Source of the DNA: Paenibacillus sp.
GTDB lineage: Bacteria; Bacillota; Bacilli; Paenibacillales; Paenibacillaceae
NCBI GenBank assembly: GCA_031254035.1
Contig: JAIRVF010000066.1
Location: 1-51,321, forward strand
Reading direction: 5' to 3'
Length of the DNA: 51,321 nucleotides
Part shown: piece by piece, positions 9,763 through 22,000 of the stretch
Layout of the letters: each line of letters begins with the position of its first letter
How positions within the stretch are numbered: the stretch's first letter is position 1
Notes under the pieces: model-generated
Told to the model about the DNA's origin: nothing
Seen by the model: the letters and a program-made list of their open reading frames with translations, nothing else
The model's database searches: none
Program-made: the position numbers and the translations under genes

Positions 9763-12700
9763 TTACTTACGATAAATCGCTTCTTCTACTGATATTGATC
9801 CATCTGCAAGCCCTTGTATAAGAAGATCTAGTTCATCATCCGATGGGGCACTTGGTGTTTTGCTTGGTTCAGGCTTACCGATTGGTTCTTTCTTAACTTG
9901 TTTTGATTCAATAAAGTCAGATAATTTGGAAATAGTCGGGTAATTAAAGACGCTTGCAATGTCTACTTGTCCAGGAAATTCCTTATCGATTTCTTTGAGG
10001 AGGTACGTCGCCATAATGGAATCCCCCCCCATATCACTGAAGCTCATGTTTATATCTATATTTTCTGATTCAAATAGATCCATCCAAATCTGTTTGACCC
10101 TTTCAAGAGTGGTCATCGTCCTCTGTCTCTCGTTGGTCACAAGCGCTTTTTTATGGTTACTCTTCAAATGATCTTTTTTCGCAACCGGCTGCATAGCTTT
10201 CATTAGCGTGTCTGACAGTCGTAACGGAATCGAATCGTAATTCGCGCTTATGATCTGCATGTTCATTCTTCCGACGATGACACGTTTATAAGGACTTCCA
10301 ATGACTCGATGAAAGGCTTGCATAGCCTGTGTAGCTGTAAGACTGTAAAACACTCCATCTTGTATATTGAATCGGGATGCAATTCCGATATCCTTCCAGG
10401 CCGGCCAATTGAAGCATATTGTATTTAGTCCTTGGCTATTTCTATAATCACAGTACGAATCCTGGAATACATTTGCCGCAGTATAATCTGCTTGCCCCGC
10501 CTCGCCTAACATACTTGAAATAGAAGAGGACAAGATAAAGAATTGAAGATCATCCTGTCGTGTTAATTGATCCACCAACCATGTCCCTATCATCTTCGGT
10601 TTTAGAACCTTGTTGGCCTCTTCATCTTCTTTGTTCATAATATAGGCATCGTCGGCTGCCCCCGCTAAATGAATGACCCCATGGATCCGGTTAAATCTCT
10701 CCCTAATTTCATGGAGTGCATTCGTAATTTGTGTCTTGTCTGTGATATCGGCTATATAAACTTGAAGAGAGCCGCCACTGGATTCAGCCTGCTTTTTCAG
10801 TAAAGAAAGAGCCTCTGTGTTGCTCCCTGTCTCCCCGTTCCTACTGATAAGCGCTATATGGATGCCTAAATCCAGCAAAGATTGGGCCATAGCTATGCCG
10901 ATGCCACCGGTCCCGCCCGTAATGATATAGGCCCCATCCTCTTCCCACTGAAATACTTGTGTTTCCGACTGATCGATTTCCAACACATCTATCTTTTCAA
11001 TGTACTTTTGCGAGTCTCTTATTGCGATTTGATAAGGCCATTCAAAGCTCTGTATCGTATCCCAAATATCATCTAAATAAAATCCGTCATCTACATCGAT
11101 ACAGCGCACTTTGAGGTTTGGATATTCCTTTTCAATAGACTTTCCATAGCCGCACAAAGCTGCTGAATATGGATTAATGATCTTTTCATTACCTGCTACA
11201 TGAAATGCATTCTTTATTACAAAATAGATCGATATGGAAGCCGCGTACCCGTTATTCACAATAGCCTTTATCATTCGACGAGCACTGACCATACCATTAT
11301 TAAACTCTTGATCTACATCTTTGGTAAAATTGTCATTCATCGAAAGCATATGAACAATAGTAGCCGGTCGATCATCCTTAAGATTCTTAAATAATGTGTC
11401 ATAGTCTGACTGCGTTTGGATATTGCTATAGCTCACTCCAGGCATATCAGTTCCTAAATTATGTGGGGAAGCATGAATGACTTTAAGATCGTCTGGGGTA
11501 TTAATATGCCTGTCTTTGGCAAACAAAATAACAGGGTCCTGTAATTTTCGAGATTGGGATGGTGTCGGTAATGAATCGTATTTATCCCAAGTTATTGCGT
11601 GATACATATCATTTGGTTCTTTGCTTAAGGCAGCTCTATTCACATGTTTAATGGTATAATTGGTCGCTTCCAGCAGAATATTATTATTACCATCAGTTAT
11701 CGTGAGATCAAAAACAATAGCTTCTGCTTCATTGTCATTGGATTTCCTCCGGATGTGGCTGTAAAGCTTTTGTGTCAAAGGACCGTATACCTTCAGTGAC
11801 CCATAAGACATGGGTAGATACAATCCATATCCGGTTGATTGTGTAACTACGTTGACCGCTATATCCATTAACGAAGGATGTAAGGCAAATTCGTTAAGAT
11901 CATTTGCAAATTTATCCGGCAAATATAACTCTGCGAGTACTTCTTTATTTCCTATTGCCACCGAAGTAATTAACGAGCTCCATCTTTCCCCAAAATGAAG
12001 CTTGTCGTTCATATCATCTGAAGAGACGCTGTCAAGATGATCTTGACTCATTATTTCGCATCTGTTCTGAATCGATAAGCGATCAAAAATCAATGCATCT
12101 TCTTGATTGATATATACACTTCCCTGACAATGAATTTCCCACTCTTCAACCACAGGTATTTTGCTGGTGATAACGAATTCAATAAATCCTTCCTTTTTCC
12201 TCAATACTGTCTGAACTTCTCTTTCTTCATTCTCTTTCAGTACAAAGGGCTTCATAAAAATGATATTTCTAAACTCCAGACTGGCCCCGTTAAAATACTC
12301 GTTGCAACAGTAATTTACCATCTCTATATACGCCGTGCCTGGCATTAAATAATCACTCAACACCATGTGCTCGCTCAGTACCCAATAATCTTCCACACGG
12401 AATACCGTACTGTAGATCATTTGTTCCAAAGAATCGGCCAGCATCCGATGAACAAACGGATGTAATGGCGCTACCTGTTCATCCTGCTTGGAAATCAATA
12501 CTTCCACTTTTTTCTCGGGTACTTTCATCCAGCAGCGCTTCCTCTGGAATGGATATGTAGGCAGTGGAACATGACTAACATCCATTTTATTAAACAACAG
12601 ATTCCATGAAATATTTGCGCCCTGGCAATAGAGACTACATAGATCCGGTAATATCTCTTGTACTTCCCGTTCTTCCGCAAAATAATCATTTGCTTGGCGG

Positions 12701-14406
12701 CTATAAACCTGAAGTTGGGATTCAGAGACATCTGTTTCCGTTTTTCTTTCTTCATTCTCAGAGACTATGTGATAAGAGCCATAGAACACGGAATGTTCAC
12801 GAGATGTTTTAAGCATCTCTTTATTTCTAATGATGAGGTTGAGTTTTTCAATTAAACTTGTTAAATCATCCACAATAATGGCTAGGCGATAGTTGAAGTG
12901 ATTTCGTTTCACGCTTAATGAATAACAAATGTCGCTTAATGTATTGTTCTCGTTGTGCAAAAGGAAAGATTCCATCTGTTTGAGCATATCCAATAATGCA
13001 CGCTCTGATCTGGCAGAAACGGCGAAGATATGTTTCTGATCAGACAATTCTTTTTTTACGGTAAGCTCCGGGGCTTGCTCCAGAACAATATGGCAGTTCG
13101 TTCCACTCAAGCCAAAGGAGCTGACTCCGCATCTTCTGATTCCACAATGTGGTTCCCATTGAGTCACTTGATCATTGATATACACTGCCGACTGTACAAA
13201 GTCTATTTTTTGATTTGGATGCAGGAAATGTAGCGAAGCAGGTACTTTCTCATTTTTTAATGAATAGATAGCCCTTAACAATCCCGCCATGCCTGCTGCA
13301 TGATCCAAATGACCTACGACCGATTTTGCTGAACTTACCGCACAAAATGCTTTCTTATTCGTGAACTTTCCAAACGCATTTGCGATTGCCTTTACCTCTA
13401 TAGGATCGCCTAGTTTGGTACCGGTCCCATGAGCTTCTATATACGTAATTGTTTCAGGAGAAATCATTGCATCAGACCATGCATCTATTAATAACTGCTC
13501 CTGTGATAGAACATTAGGCGCCGTAATCCCCACAGAACTCCCGTCCTGGTTGATGGCATATCCCTTTAAGACAGCATAAATATGGTCGCCATCCTGGATA
13601 GCCCTGTCTACAGTTTTCAGTACCAAGGAGATGGCTCCCTCCCCTAAGACGGTGCCATCAGATGAATCATCAAAGGTCTTTGTTTTGCCTGAAGAAGATT
13701 CTATTCCCAGTTTCTCACCCGTTTCCACCGGAGCAAGGAGCACTTTAACACTTCCGGCAATTGCCATATCGCATTTTTGATTTCTTAAAGCCTGCATTGC
13801 CATTGACACAGCGACCAGTGAAGAAGAACATGCAGTATCAACAAGCATGCTTGGACCTTTCAGATCAAGAAGATAAGCGAGGCGACTAGCGATAATCGAA
13901 TTGATATTTCCCGCTTCCGACATAACTAATAAGTCCGGATGAACTTGAGCGAGGATCCTCTGATACTCTGAAATACCGGAGTAGCCCAAATAAATCCCCG
14001 TATTACTATTCATAATGTTTGAGTTGCAGTAGCCAGCATCTTCAAGCGAGCTCCAAGCTGTTTCTAGGAACAGACGCTGGTTAGGGTCCATGAGCGATGC
14101 TTCCTTCGCAGAAAGCTTGAAGAATTCATAATCAAATTGATCAATATGCTCCAGATACCCTCCTGGAGCATATTCTTTCCCCATCCAAGCATGTTCCAAA
14201 TATGCAAGAATATCATCAATGTCATTTTTTCTGTTCTCTGGAAATGGGCTAATGCAATTCGCATAATTATCTAATATTTCCCAGTATTCTTTGTAATCCT
14301 TGGCATTTGGCATTTGTGCAGCGATGCCAATAACTGCGATGCCATTGGATTGCACTTCTTTCACGCTATCCGAACTGATTTGAACTTTCTTTTTGAATTC
14401 AAACAA
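9763..14406 (-). CDS. trans-AT polyketide synthase: KS-DH-KR-ACP
   Basis: The likely start is TTG at 14406, because AGGAGGGG lies 7 bases upstream; the longer frame from 14457 would overlap panD and lacks such a site. The product is 1,547 residues. In numbering from 14457: KS at about 35-460 with Cys210 in DTACSSS, then a linker ending in YPFQRKRCW with no AT, a dehydratase-type domain at about 650-900, a ketoreductase at about 1140-1320 (GGTGGIG cofactor loop; catalytic Ser and Tyr in the SSSISS and ADYTAAN segments), and an ACP (MGGDS) at about 1440-1510. The DH has its His and Pro, but the motif reads HMVLSDYLMP with Ser for the conserved Gly; the second motif HPSLMD keeps Asp. Dehydration is therefore uncertain and the product may be a beta-hydroxy or an enoyl unit. 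The C-terminal helix (G-x-I-S-x-E-E-A) is a typical docking tail. It follows the Gly module, so it should extend a glycyl starter chain. Confidence 0.9.
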   Translation of the reverse strand: MFEFKKKVQISSDSVKEVQSNGIAVIGIAAQMPNAKDYKEYWEILDNYANCISPFPENRKNDIDDILAYLEHAWMGKEYAPGGYLEHIDQFDYEFFKLSAKEASLMDPNQRLFLETAWSSLEDAGYCNSNIMNSNTGIYLGYSGISEYQRILAQVHPDLLVMSEAGNINSIIASRLAYLLDLKGPSMLVDTACSSSLVAVSMAMQALRNQKCDMAIAGSVKVLLAPVETGEKLGIESSSGKTKTFDDSSDGTVLGEGAISLVLKTVDRAIQDGDHIYAVLKGYAINQDGSSVGITAPNVLSQEQLLIDAWSDAMISPETITYIEAHGTGTKLGDPIEVKAIANAFGKFTNKKAFCAVSSAKSVVGHLDHAAGMAGLLRAIYSLKNEKVPASLHFLHPNQKIDFVQSAVYINDQVTQWEPHCGIRRCGVSSFGLSGTNCHIVLEQAPELTVKKELSDQKHIFAVSARSERALLDMLKQMESFLLHNENNTLSDICYSLSVKRNHFNYRLAIIVDDLTSLIEKLNLIIRNKEMLKTSREHSVFYGSYHIVSENEERKTETDVSESQLQVYSRQANDYFAEEREVQEILPDLCSLYCQGANISWNLLFNKMDVSHVPLPTYPFQRKRCWMKVPEKKVEVLISKQDEQVAPLHPFVHRMLADSLEQMIYSTVFRVEDYWVLSEHMVLSDYLMPGTAYIEMVNYCCNEYFNGASLEFRNIIFMKPFVLKENEEREVQTVLRKKEGFIEFVITSKIPVVEEWEIHCQGSVYINQEDALIFDRLSIQNRCEIMSQDHLDSVSSDDMNDKLHFGERWSSLITSVAIGNKEVLAELYLPDKFANDLNEFALHPSLMDIAVNVVTQSTGYGLYLPMSYGSLKVYGPLTQKLYSHIRRKSNDNEAEAIVFDLTITDGNNNILLEATNYTIKHVNRAALSKEPNDMYHAITWDKYDSLPTPSQSRKLQDPVILFAKDRHINTPDDLKVIHASPHNLGTDMPGVSYSNIQTQSDYDTLFKNLKDDRPATIVHMLSMNDNFTKDVDQEFNNGMVSARRMIKAIVNNGYAASISIYFVIKNAFHVAGNEKIINPYSAALCGYGKSIEKEYPNLKVRCIDVDDGFYLDDIWDTIQSFEWPYQIAIRDSQKYIEKIDVLEIDQSETQVFQWEEDGAYIITGGTGGIGIAMAQSLLDLGIHIALISRNGETGSNTEALSLLKKQAESSGGSLQVYIADITDKTQITNALHEIRERFNRIHGVIHLAGAADDAYIMNKEDEEANKVLKPKMIGTWLVDQLTRQDDLQFFILSSSISSMLGEAGQADYTAANVFQDSYCDYRNSQGLNTICFNWPAWKDIGIASRFNIQDGVFYSLTATQAMQAFHRVIGSPYKRVIVGRMNMQIISANYDSIPLRLSDTLMKAMQPVAKKDHLKSNHKKALVTNERQRTMTTLERVKQIWMDLFESENIDINMSFSDMGGDSIMATYLLKEIDKEFPGQVDIASVFNYPTISKLSDFIESKQVKKEPIGKPEPSKTPSAPSDDELDLLIQGLADGSISVEEAIYRK

Positions 14407-14435
14407 AGAATCCCCTCCTAATGGAATCTTCCTTT

Positions 14436-14798
14436 TCAATTCGGTTGGTGTACACAAATCCTATTGTTACTATCAACATGCACAATTGTCGCCTCAAATC
14501 CATTGAGCTCAGAATCATCATATATACCGTAGGATATAATGATTACCAAATCATCAGGTTGCACCAGTCGGGCTGCTGCTCCGTTTAAGCAAATACTGCC
14601 CTTGCCTCTTTCCCCTGTTATCACGTAAGTATCGAACCGTGCCCCACTATTGATGTTCACGATCGAGACCTTTTCATTTTCAAGAATATTTGCCGCTTCC
14701 ATCAACTGCGCATCGATGGTGATGGACCCTTTATAATTTAAATTAGCATCCGTTACCTTTGCTCTATGAATTTTGGATTTATGCATAATTCTCAACAT
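14436..14798 (-). CDS. panD: Aspartate 1-decarboxylase (beta-alanine supply)
   Basis: PanD decarboxylates L-aspartate to beta-alanine using a pyruvoyl group made by self-cleavage. The start is ATG 14798 behind GGGGAG; the longer frame from 14873 runs back into the AT gene and adds no family sequence. The 120-residue product has every hallmark: Lys9, the Gly24-Ser25 cleavage pair, Arg54 and Tyr58, all at family positions. Normally panD sits with panB and panC for pantothenate synthesis. Here it lies inside the NRPS/PKS operon, between the AT and the PKS genes, and two A domains of the cluster carry beta-alanine-type pockets. The inference that this copy feeds the assembly line is strong. Its stop overlaps the long alternative start of the next gene, which suggests translational coupling. 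Confidence 0.95.
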   Translation of the reverse strand: MLRIMHKSKIHRAKVTDANLNYKGSITIDAQLMEAANILENEKVSIVNINSGARFDTYVITGERGKGSICLNGAAARLVQPDDLVIIISYGIYDDSELNGFEATIVHVDSNNRICVHQPN

Positions 14799-14814
14799 AT
14801 TTAACTCCCCTTTT

Positions 14815-16035
14815 TTATGAAGTAAAGTATACTTCAGTACCCGTTTGTCTAATAATTTCTTGAATGCGTCCATTGCCTAAATCTTCTGCGTACTGTTTAG
14901 CCGTGATCACAGTCTTTAACATGTCGAGAGCCTGCTTCATTTGCTCGACGGTCGGCTCCTCTTTGCTCTCACACAATTCGTTATACATTCTTTGAACATT
15001 TTGGTAAGGACTAACGACTTTTTCCCTGTACTCCTCTTCATCCCAATTTGAATTTTTCAGACAAATGGCTACAGCCAAACAGCGGCTTATGAACAGTAAT
15101 CTGTTCTCCGGTACTGCTAGTTCTTGCCCCAAACTCACCATCTCCTCTCCATTTTCATAGCTGAACGCTTTCATTATGGGGTAACCTTTAAAAAGATTGG
15201 TTAATACATGTTTGGGCCCGACTTCGACTGCCGTAAATATCTCATTTCGTATCATATATTCAATGGTTGAAGCCCAATCAACTGGAGAAACGACCTGACT
15301 TACGAGCCGATTGATTATATTTTCTTTTACATTATCATGCGGCTGGGCGGTCACATTGCTCAGAACCTTCCAACGTGATTGATGAAACTCGCACAACTCC
15401 AGCCTAGCTCTGAATTCTTCTGTCATTGGCGACATTAAAGAACTGTGAAAGGCAGCATTAACATGGAGTAAAACAGATTTCCCACCCTTTTGATCCAACA
15501 TCTCCACGGCCTTTAGAACTGCCTTTCTATGGCCTGATATGGTGAACTGAGTTTTTGAATTATAACCTGATACGTTAGTGGCTTCCGGTCCTGTTATTTC
15601 TCTGCAAACCTCCTCTACTTCCGCTTTGTCTAGTCCACTGATGGCTGCCATTGCACCATCTGCGCTCGCGGCACACTTTTGCATCAGTTCGCCTCTGACT
15701 TTTACTAAGCTCAAAGCATCGCTAAACTGCAGAACACCGCCACAGCACAGAGCCGAAAATTCACCGAGGCTATGGCCTGCAAGAACGGTGGGCTCGCCCC
15801 CAAAACGATCTATGCAGTCGCGAAACATGCCAACACTCACCGTTAAAATAGCAGGCTGCAATAGATCAGTCCGGGTTAAGGTTTCCATTTTTCCTTCGAA
15901 GCATAACTTTTTCAAATCAAAATGTAAGATGTCCGAAGCTTCTTCAAATAATCGTTTTGAGTTTTGACTTAATTTTTTCCCCATACCGACATATTGAGAG
16001 CCCTGACCTGGGAATACATAGGCTAATCTGTGCAT
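14815..16035 (-). CDS. Discrete malonyl-CoA acyltransferase (trans-AT)
   Basis: This 406-residue protein belongs to the FabD/PksC-type acyltransferases that load malonyl units onto the AT-less PKS modules in trans. The first motif GQGSQ is at residues 10-14, the catalytic Ser89 is in GHSLG, Arg114 matches the malonate-binding Arg, and His197 lies in AFHSS, a malonyl-type signature. The family core is about 290-300 residues. Here about 110 further residues follow, charged and mostly helical in look, with no motif I recognise; some trans-ATs carry such tails. The ribosome site GGGGAGG is 9 bases before ATG 16035, and the gap to the preceding NRPS is only 18 bases. Both PKS proteins of the cluster lack AT domains, which fits. 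Confidence 0.92.
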   Translation of the reverse strand: MHRLAYVFPGQGSQYVGMGKKLSQNSKRLFEEASDILHFDLKKLCFEGKMETLTRTDLLQPAILTVSVGMFRDCIDRFGGEPTVLAGHSLGEFSALCCGGVLQFSDALSLVKVRGELMQKCAASADGAMAAISGLDKAEVEEVCREITGPEATNVSGYNSKTQFTISGHRKAVLKAVEMLDQKGGKSVLLHVNAAFHSSLMSPMTEEFRARLELCEFHQSRWKVLSNVTAQPHDNVKENIINRLVSQVVSPVDWASTIEYMIRNEIFTAVEVGPKHVLTNLFKGYPIMKAFSYENGEEMVSLGQELAVPENRLLFISRCLAVAICLKNSNWDEEEYREKVVSPYQNVQRMYNELCESKEEPTVEQMKQALDMLKTVITAKQYAEDLGNGRIQEIIRQTGTEVYFTS

Positions 16036-16053
16036 CAGTTCAAACCTCCCCTT

Positions 16054-19000
16054 TTATATAGAATCTAGATATTCGGCGAAATTGGTCAGTAGTTTGCTTA
16101 CTTTTTCTTTTTTCAGGTAGGATGTATCAAATTCCATACAGACTTCCGGCTTATGCCCGTTACCCGAATAAATGCATACCAGATCAAATTGAGAGAATAT
16201 GGAGTTATACTCATCCGAGCGACACAACAAAATCGAAATTTTTTTGCCTTCTTCAAACCTGTAGTTCAATGATTGCGGCGTTTTGGAAATCGGGAAGGAA
16301 GATTGATTTTCACATAGTTGTCTATGAACCGTCTTGATCAACTCATCCATACCAGTAATAACACTACTTTGAAAATTAATATGAATCTCCTGGACATGCC
16401 CCCCTTCTTGATCTATTGCGTAGACAAATACTTCGACTAGATCTGCAGCCGCAGCAAGAGAGTATAGAAAAATGGAAGATACAATTGCTCTCTCATTTAC
16501 CCCATTTTTTTGTGCACAGTTTTCAATCTTGTTAAAAGTATCTATCTCCAGATCAATTGTGAGTTTTGAATTTTTCTTAAAACCTCGGTTGTCACTATAG
16601 AACTCGCCAGGTAGAGTTATCTTCTGCAATTTGAATTCTTTATTCTTTTCGCCCATCCTAGCATCAATCAGATTGGAAATAGTTGAGATAGTCGAATATC
16701 CGAATAAATCGGTAATATCGATAACATCTGGAAACTTATTGTTCAATTCCATGTGTAACCGCATTAACAGTAGGGAGTTTCCTCCATGATCAAAGAAATT
16801 ATCGTTAAGCCCAACAGACGCTGCCAGTATTTCATTCCAGATATTTGCAACAATCTGTTCTGTCTCGTTTAGGGACTCCACATCAAACATTTTATGGACC
16901 AGTTGATGCTGCGGCTCAGGAAGCGCCAATCTGTTCACTTTTTTATTCGGTGTTAAAGGAATTTCATCCAACCGAACCATATACTGAGGAACCATATAAG
17001 AAGGTAAATGTTCTTTTAAATATTGGCGCAAATTTTGCGGATCTATTTCATCATCTGAGGTATAGTAACCGCACAAATAGTCCCCTTTTCCGTTGCTTTT
17101 TTTATCTACAACGGCCGCTTTAATCCCTTTGTACTTCATCATATTGAATTCAATTTCGCCTAATTCGATTCGATAACCGTTCATCTTCATTTGAAAATCA
17201 GATCTCTGGATATATACTAACTCTCCTTGTTCATTCCAACTGACAACATCGCCTGTTTTATAGATGCGACCTTGTGGATCAAAAGGATTGGTGATGAAGC
17301 TTTTTCCAGTAAGTTCTTTATTGTTCAAATATCCCCTTGCCAGTCCGAGACCCCCAATATATAAATCTCCAGGTATCCCTACAGGAGTTGGCTTTAGATC
17401 GTTTGTAAGTACGTAAATGCTAGTATTCGCAATAGGCTTGCCAATCGTGACAGATGGAGAATCATCCAGTCTTTTCAACATCGACCAAACGGTTGTCTCC
17501 GTTGGACCGTACATATTGTAAAGCGATCCATGATAGTGCTCCTTAAGCAGGCTGAATAATTTTATAGACAGAGCTTCCCCTCCGACCATCATTGTGGAAA
17601 TAGAATCGAGCATCGAGCGGCTGCTCTCGTCCTCGATCATCAGTTGAACCCTGGAAGGTGTTGCTTGCAGCATACTAATTTTATGCTTTTTAATTAAAGC
17701 CATTAACTGTGACATGTCTCTCTGTCCCTGTTCACCAGCCAGTACGATAACACTTCCTTTGGCCAAAGGAATATAGCACTCAAGAGCGAAAATATCAAAG
17801 GATACCGTTGTCAAACATAATATTTTTTCCGTTCTCTCAAAAATAATTTGATCGGTGATTCCTGCAATAAAATTATCAAGTGCAAGATTCTCAATCATGA
17901 CCCCTTTGGGATTGCCCGTACTTCCCGAGGTATAGATGATGTAAGCCAAATCATCCGGTTGATGCGTAACAGAGAAGGGCTCGTAGCTTTCATTAAAATC
18001 GTTGTCAATGTCAAGAACCGTGTGCTCGTATGACAAGCCAGTCATTAGCTCCCTTTGAGCGATCAACATTTTAACCCCGCTATGTTCAAGAATATAATTT
18101 ATCCTATTGGACGGATACTCAGGATCGAGCGGAATATAGGATGCCCCTGTCTTCAATACCCCTAATATCGTTGTAAATATTTTTTGAGAGCGTCGCATCA
18201 TAAAGGCCACAGAATCTTTTTTCTTAACCCCGGATGAAATCAATTTCCCAGCAATTTTGTCAGATTCCTCATCTAAATATCGATAAGAGTATTTATTATC
18301 TTCAAAAATGACAGCAACCGCTTCGGGATTAGCCTTTACTTGCTTCGCAAACATATGCAAAAATGTCTCATCTTCCCTAATCAGCCTTTGAGTATTGTTG
18401 TTGTCTAACAGTAGCTGCTTCTCTTCTTTTTCATCCATCAAATTGATCTCAGAAATTTTAAGATCCGGATGCTTGTAGGCAAATTCGACAATCCGCATAA
18501 AATATTTGGCGTATCGTTGTATCGTCTCTTCTTTGAAAAGCTTATTGCAGTATTTAAACTCCATGTCGATCTTTTCTTTGCCATAATAAATATCAATGGA
18601 AAAATCGAATTGTGAGATCGGTGTAGGATAGTTTAAATTTTTAGTTTCTAACCCGTTAAAGGTTGATTGTTCTCCTTCATAATTATGAATATTAATTAAC
18701 ACATCAAACAGCGGGTTGCGGTTAAGATTTCTAGGTACATTCAAGTCTACGATAAGCTGCTCAAACTGATAGGCCTGATTATCCAGTGCAAGTATAAAGG
18801 TATCTTTGACTTCTCTCATAAATTCTATGATTGTCTTGTCACCAGAGAGGTAGCTCGGCATGGCAAGCGTGTTAATAAAAACGCCCATCATCTGCTGAGT
18901 ATCATGATGCAATCGTCCTGCTACCGGGAAACCGATGACAATTTCCGTTTGAGAAGTTAACTTATGAAGAAGCAGATAGCAGCTCGTCATAAGATACATA

Positions 19001-22000
19001 AACATCGTCATGTGGTGTTTTTTAGTGAAGGCTTCAATATCGCTTGAACTTTGAGGTAACGTAACGTAATATCCGCTCCCTTCAAAGCTTTGCTTAGCTG
19101 TGCGTGGATAATCTGTGGGCAAATCTAATGTAGGAAGTCCACTTTTGTAAAGCTCCATCCAGAACTCTTTTTGTTTTCGTAAATCTTCGCTTTTTAAATA
19201 CGAATTTAACCAAACAACGTAATCTTTGTAATGATAAGTCTTGGGTGGCAAATCACGATTATTATACAAAGTGGTAATTTCTGATGCTAATAATTGTAAT
19301 GATACTCCATCACATATCAAATGATGGATGTTCAAGATTAATACATGCTTCTCTTTATGCAATTTTACAATTTTCGCTCTCATCAAAGGCGCTGTTGTAA
19401 AATCGAATGGCTTATTAAACTGTTGAACAACGTGAGACAGATTTTCTTCGTTGCTTTCCTCAAACTGGATTTTAAAATCAATTGCAGGATGAATAATTTG
19501 TACCAGTCCGGAATCTACGAATGAAAATGTAGTCCTGAGCGATTCATGCCGCTCTATTAATAAATCAAAACAGTATTGTAACTTGGCAATATCCAATTTG
19601 CCCTTCAATTCCATCGCCAAGAGCAAATTATAAAGCAGCCCATTTTTTTCAATCTGACTTAGTACATAAATTCTTTGTTGAGATGGTGAAACCTCATAGT
19701 GAGGTTTATCCGGGCTAAGCATAAAATGACTGTTGAAGTGATTATTCTCTTCGATAAGCGAACACAATTCCCTTACCGTCCTGTTACGGAACAAGTTTTC
19801 GACTTTAAGGTTCGTTTTAAACTCTTTATTAATCACTAGCAGCACTACCACTGCCTTTAATGAATTTCCACCAATTGAGAAGAAATCATCTTCTACCCCA
19901 ATAGAATTTAGTTTAAGAGTTTTTTTCCATATTTCCAAAACCCTTTTTTCTTTTTCATTTTCAGGCTTGCTTTCTATTTTCGTTACTTCAGATGCATTTA
20001 ATAATTTTAGATTCGTTATATCGATCTTTCCATTTGAAAGAGCAGGTAAATGATCCATAATTGTATAGGTATCTGGTATCATATACCTCGGAATTCGTTC
20101 TGCCAAAAAAGCCTTGCAGTCGATTTCCTCATTTAAATTCGCAGCTATATAGGCGTTCATCTGTGAGCCTTGCAACAAGACAATAGCTTGTCTTACGCTT
20201 GGATGCTGCCTGATGGCTGCTTCAATGTCACCCGGTTCGATTCTAATGCCACGAATTTTAAATTGTCTGTCCTTTCTTCCTTTGTACTCGATATCACCGG
20301 TAGGAAGATATCTCCCGATATCGCCTGATGCATAGAAGATTTTCCCGCTTCCAAAATCCATAAATTTCTCAGCCGTTAATTCCGGATTATTTACATAACC
20401 TGACGCTAAATTGTAGCCACCAATAAATATTTCTCCATAACTGCCAAGAGGTACAGGGTTTAGATCTTCATTTAAGATGTGAACTTCCGTATTATATATA
20501 GGTTTACCTATAGGCACTATATCTCGATGTTGTTTTTCTAATACCGCAAAGCAGCATACATCTGCTGAAACCTCTGATGATCCGTATAAATTGAGCAACG
20601 TCACATCCGGTAATTTGTTCAAGAAATCGTTAGCTATATTAGCATGCAGCGGTTCCCCGCTCGCAATGCAATACTTTAAGGAGGACAGACGGGCTTTCAA
20701 ATGATTGCAATGCTCAAGCATTACACTCAATAGTGAAGGGATCAATGTGATGCGGGTTACAGAATGCTGCTCCATTTTGTTAATCATGACCTCAAGATTC
20801 TCCACTTCATCATCGGAAAGAATAACTGTAGGAATCCCTTTCAATAATCCGCCCAATACTTCCCATATGGAGTCCACAAAATTAAGTGTTGTTTTATGGC
20901 TACAAACTTCTTCAGGCTCGAAAGGATATTGCTCCCACATCCAGAGCAACCGATTCAATACGGCACGCTCAGTAGACAAAACCCCTTTGGGAATACCTGT
21001 TGTCCCTGATGTATACAGTACATAAACATAGTCATCCAAGCTTCGTTGAACTGATAACTTAATGTCGTGCTGTGTATCATCAGATACAGCTGTATCGAAG
21101 AAAATAAGATCTACGGATATATCATTAAAAGCAGATTTATCCTCTTTTAACATAATGACAGCATCCGCGCCTGAATCCTTTAACATGGTCCGCAGCCGGG
21201 CTTTCGGATTTTTTTTGTCCAACGGCATATAGATTTTCCCAGCCTTGATAATGCCCCAGAACGAAATAATGCTCTCTAATGAACGTTCCAAATAAATACC
21301 GATAATTTCATTTTCTGCCGGGTTGCGCTGTTGTAATGCAAACGCCAGTTGATCAGACTTTTGTTCCAATTCCTTGTAAGTTAACACTCTCCGCCCATCC
21401 GTTACAGCAGCTTGTTTCGAATATTGCTGCACAACTTCCGTTAACAAAGCTGTCAAGCTTACTTCTTCAATTGGATACCTTATAACCTCCTGCTTCCCAG
21501 CCTGCTTATTTTCTGCCTGCATACATGAACCGATATCTTTAATAGAAATAGTAGTCTCGGAAGATATGATTGCTAATATTTCCTTATAAAAATCAACAAG
21601 ATATTGAATCGTCATTTCTTCAAATGCATCCGTGGAAAAAGTGAACTTTCCATTGAAAATATTCCCTTGTTCACTCATATCTAATTTCAAGAAATATTTA
21701 ACCTGATCAGTTGTCGCTGGCTCCATATGCGATGGCTTGTTAAAAGTATACATAGCCTGAGAATACGGCATAGCATCGGAGTTCAAGTCCGGATAAAATG
21801 TGCTAATGATTTGCTCCAGAGGAGCAGAATTATGGTGGCACGCCTCCAAATAGGTTTCCTGTACATGAGTCAGCAAGTCCATAACCGATTGTTCACGATC
21901 AATAGTTACGCCTACGGGAAGGAAAGGATTTCCTAAGGCAAACGAGCCACCTGAAATTAGAAATCTATCATCAAGAGATGATGCAAACAATACGATATTA

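Noticed and set aside
14799..14873. 25-residue N-terminal extension of PanD
   Set aside because: It overlaps the AT gene's end, lacks a ribosome site, and PanD begins with M-L-R-I-M as in the family.
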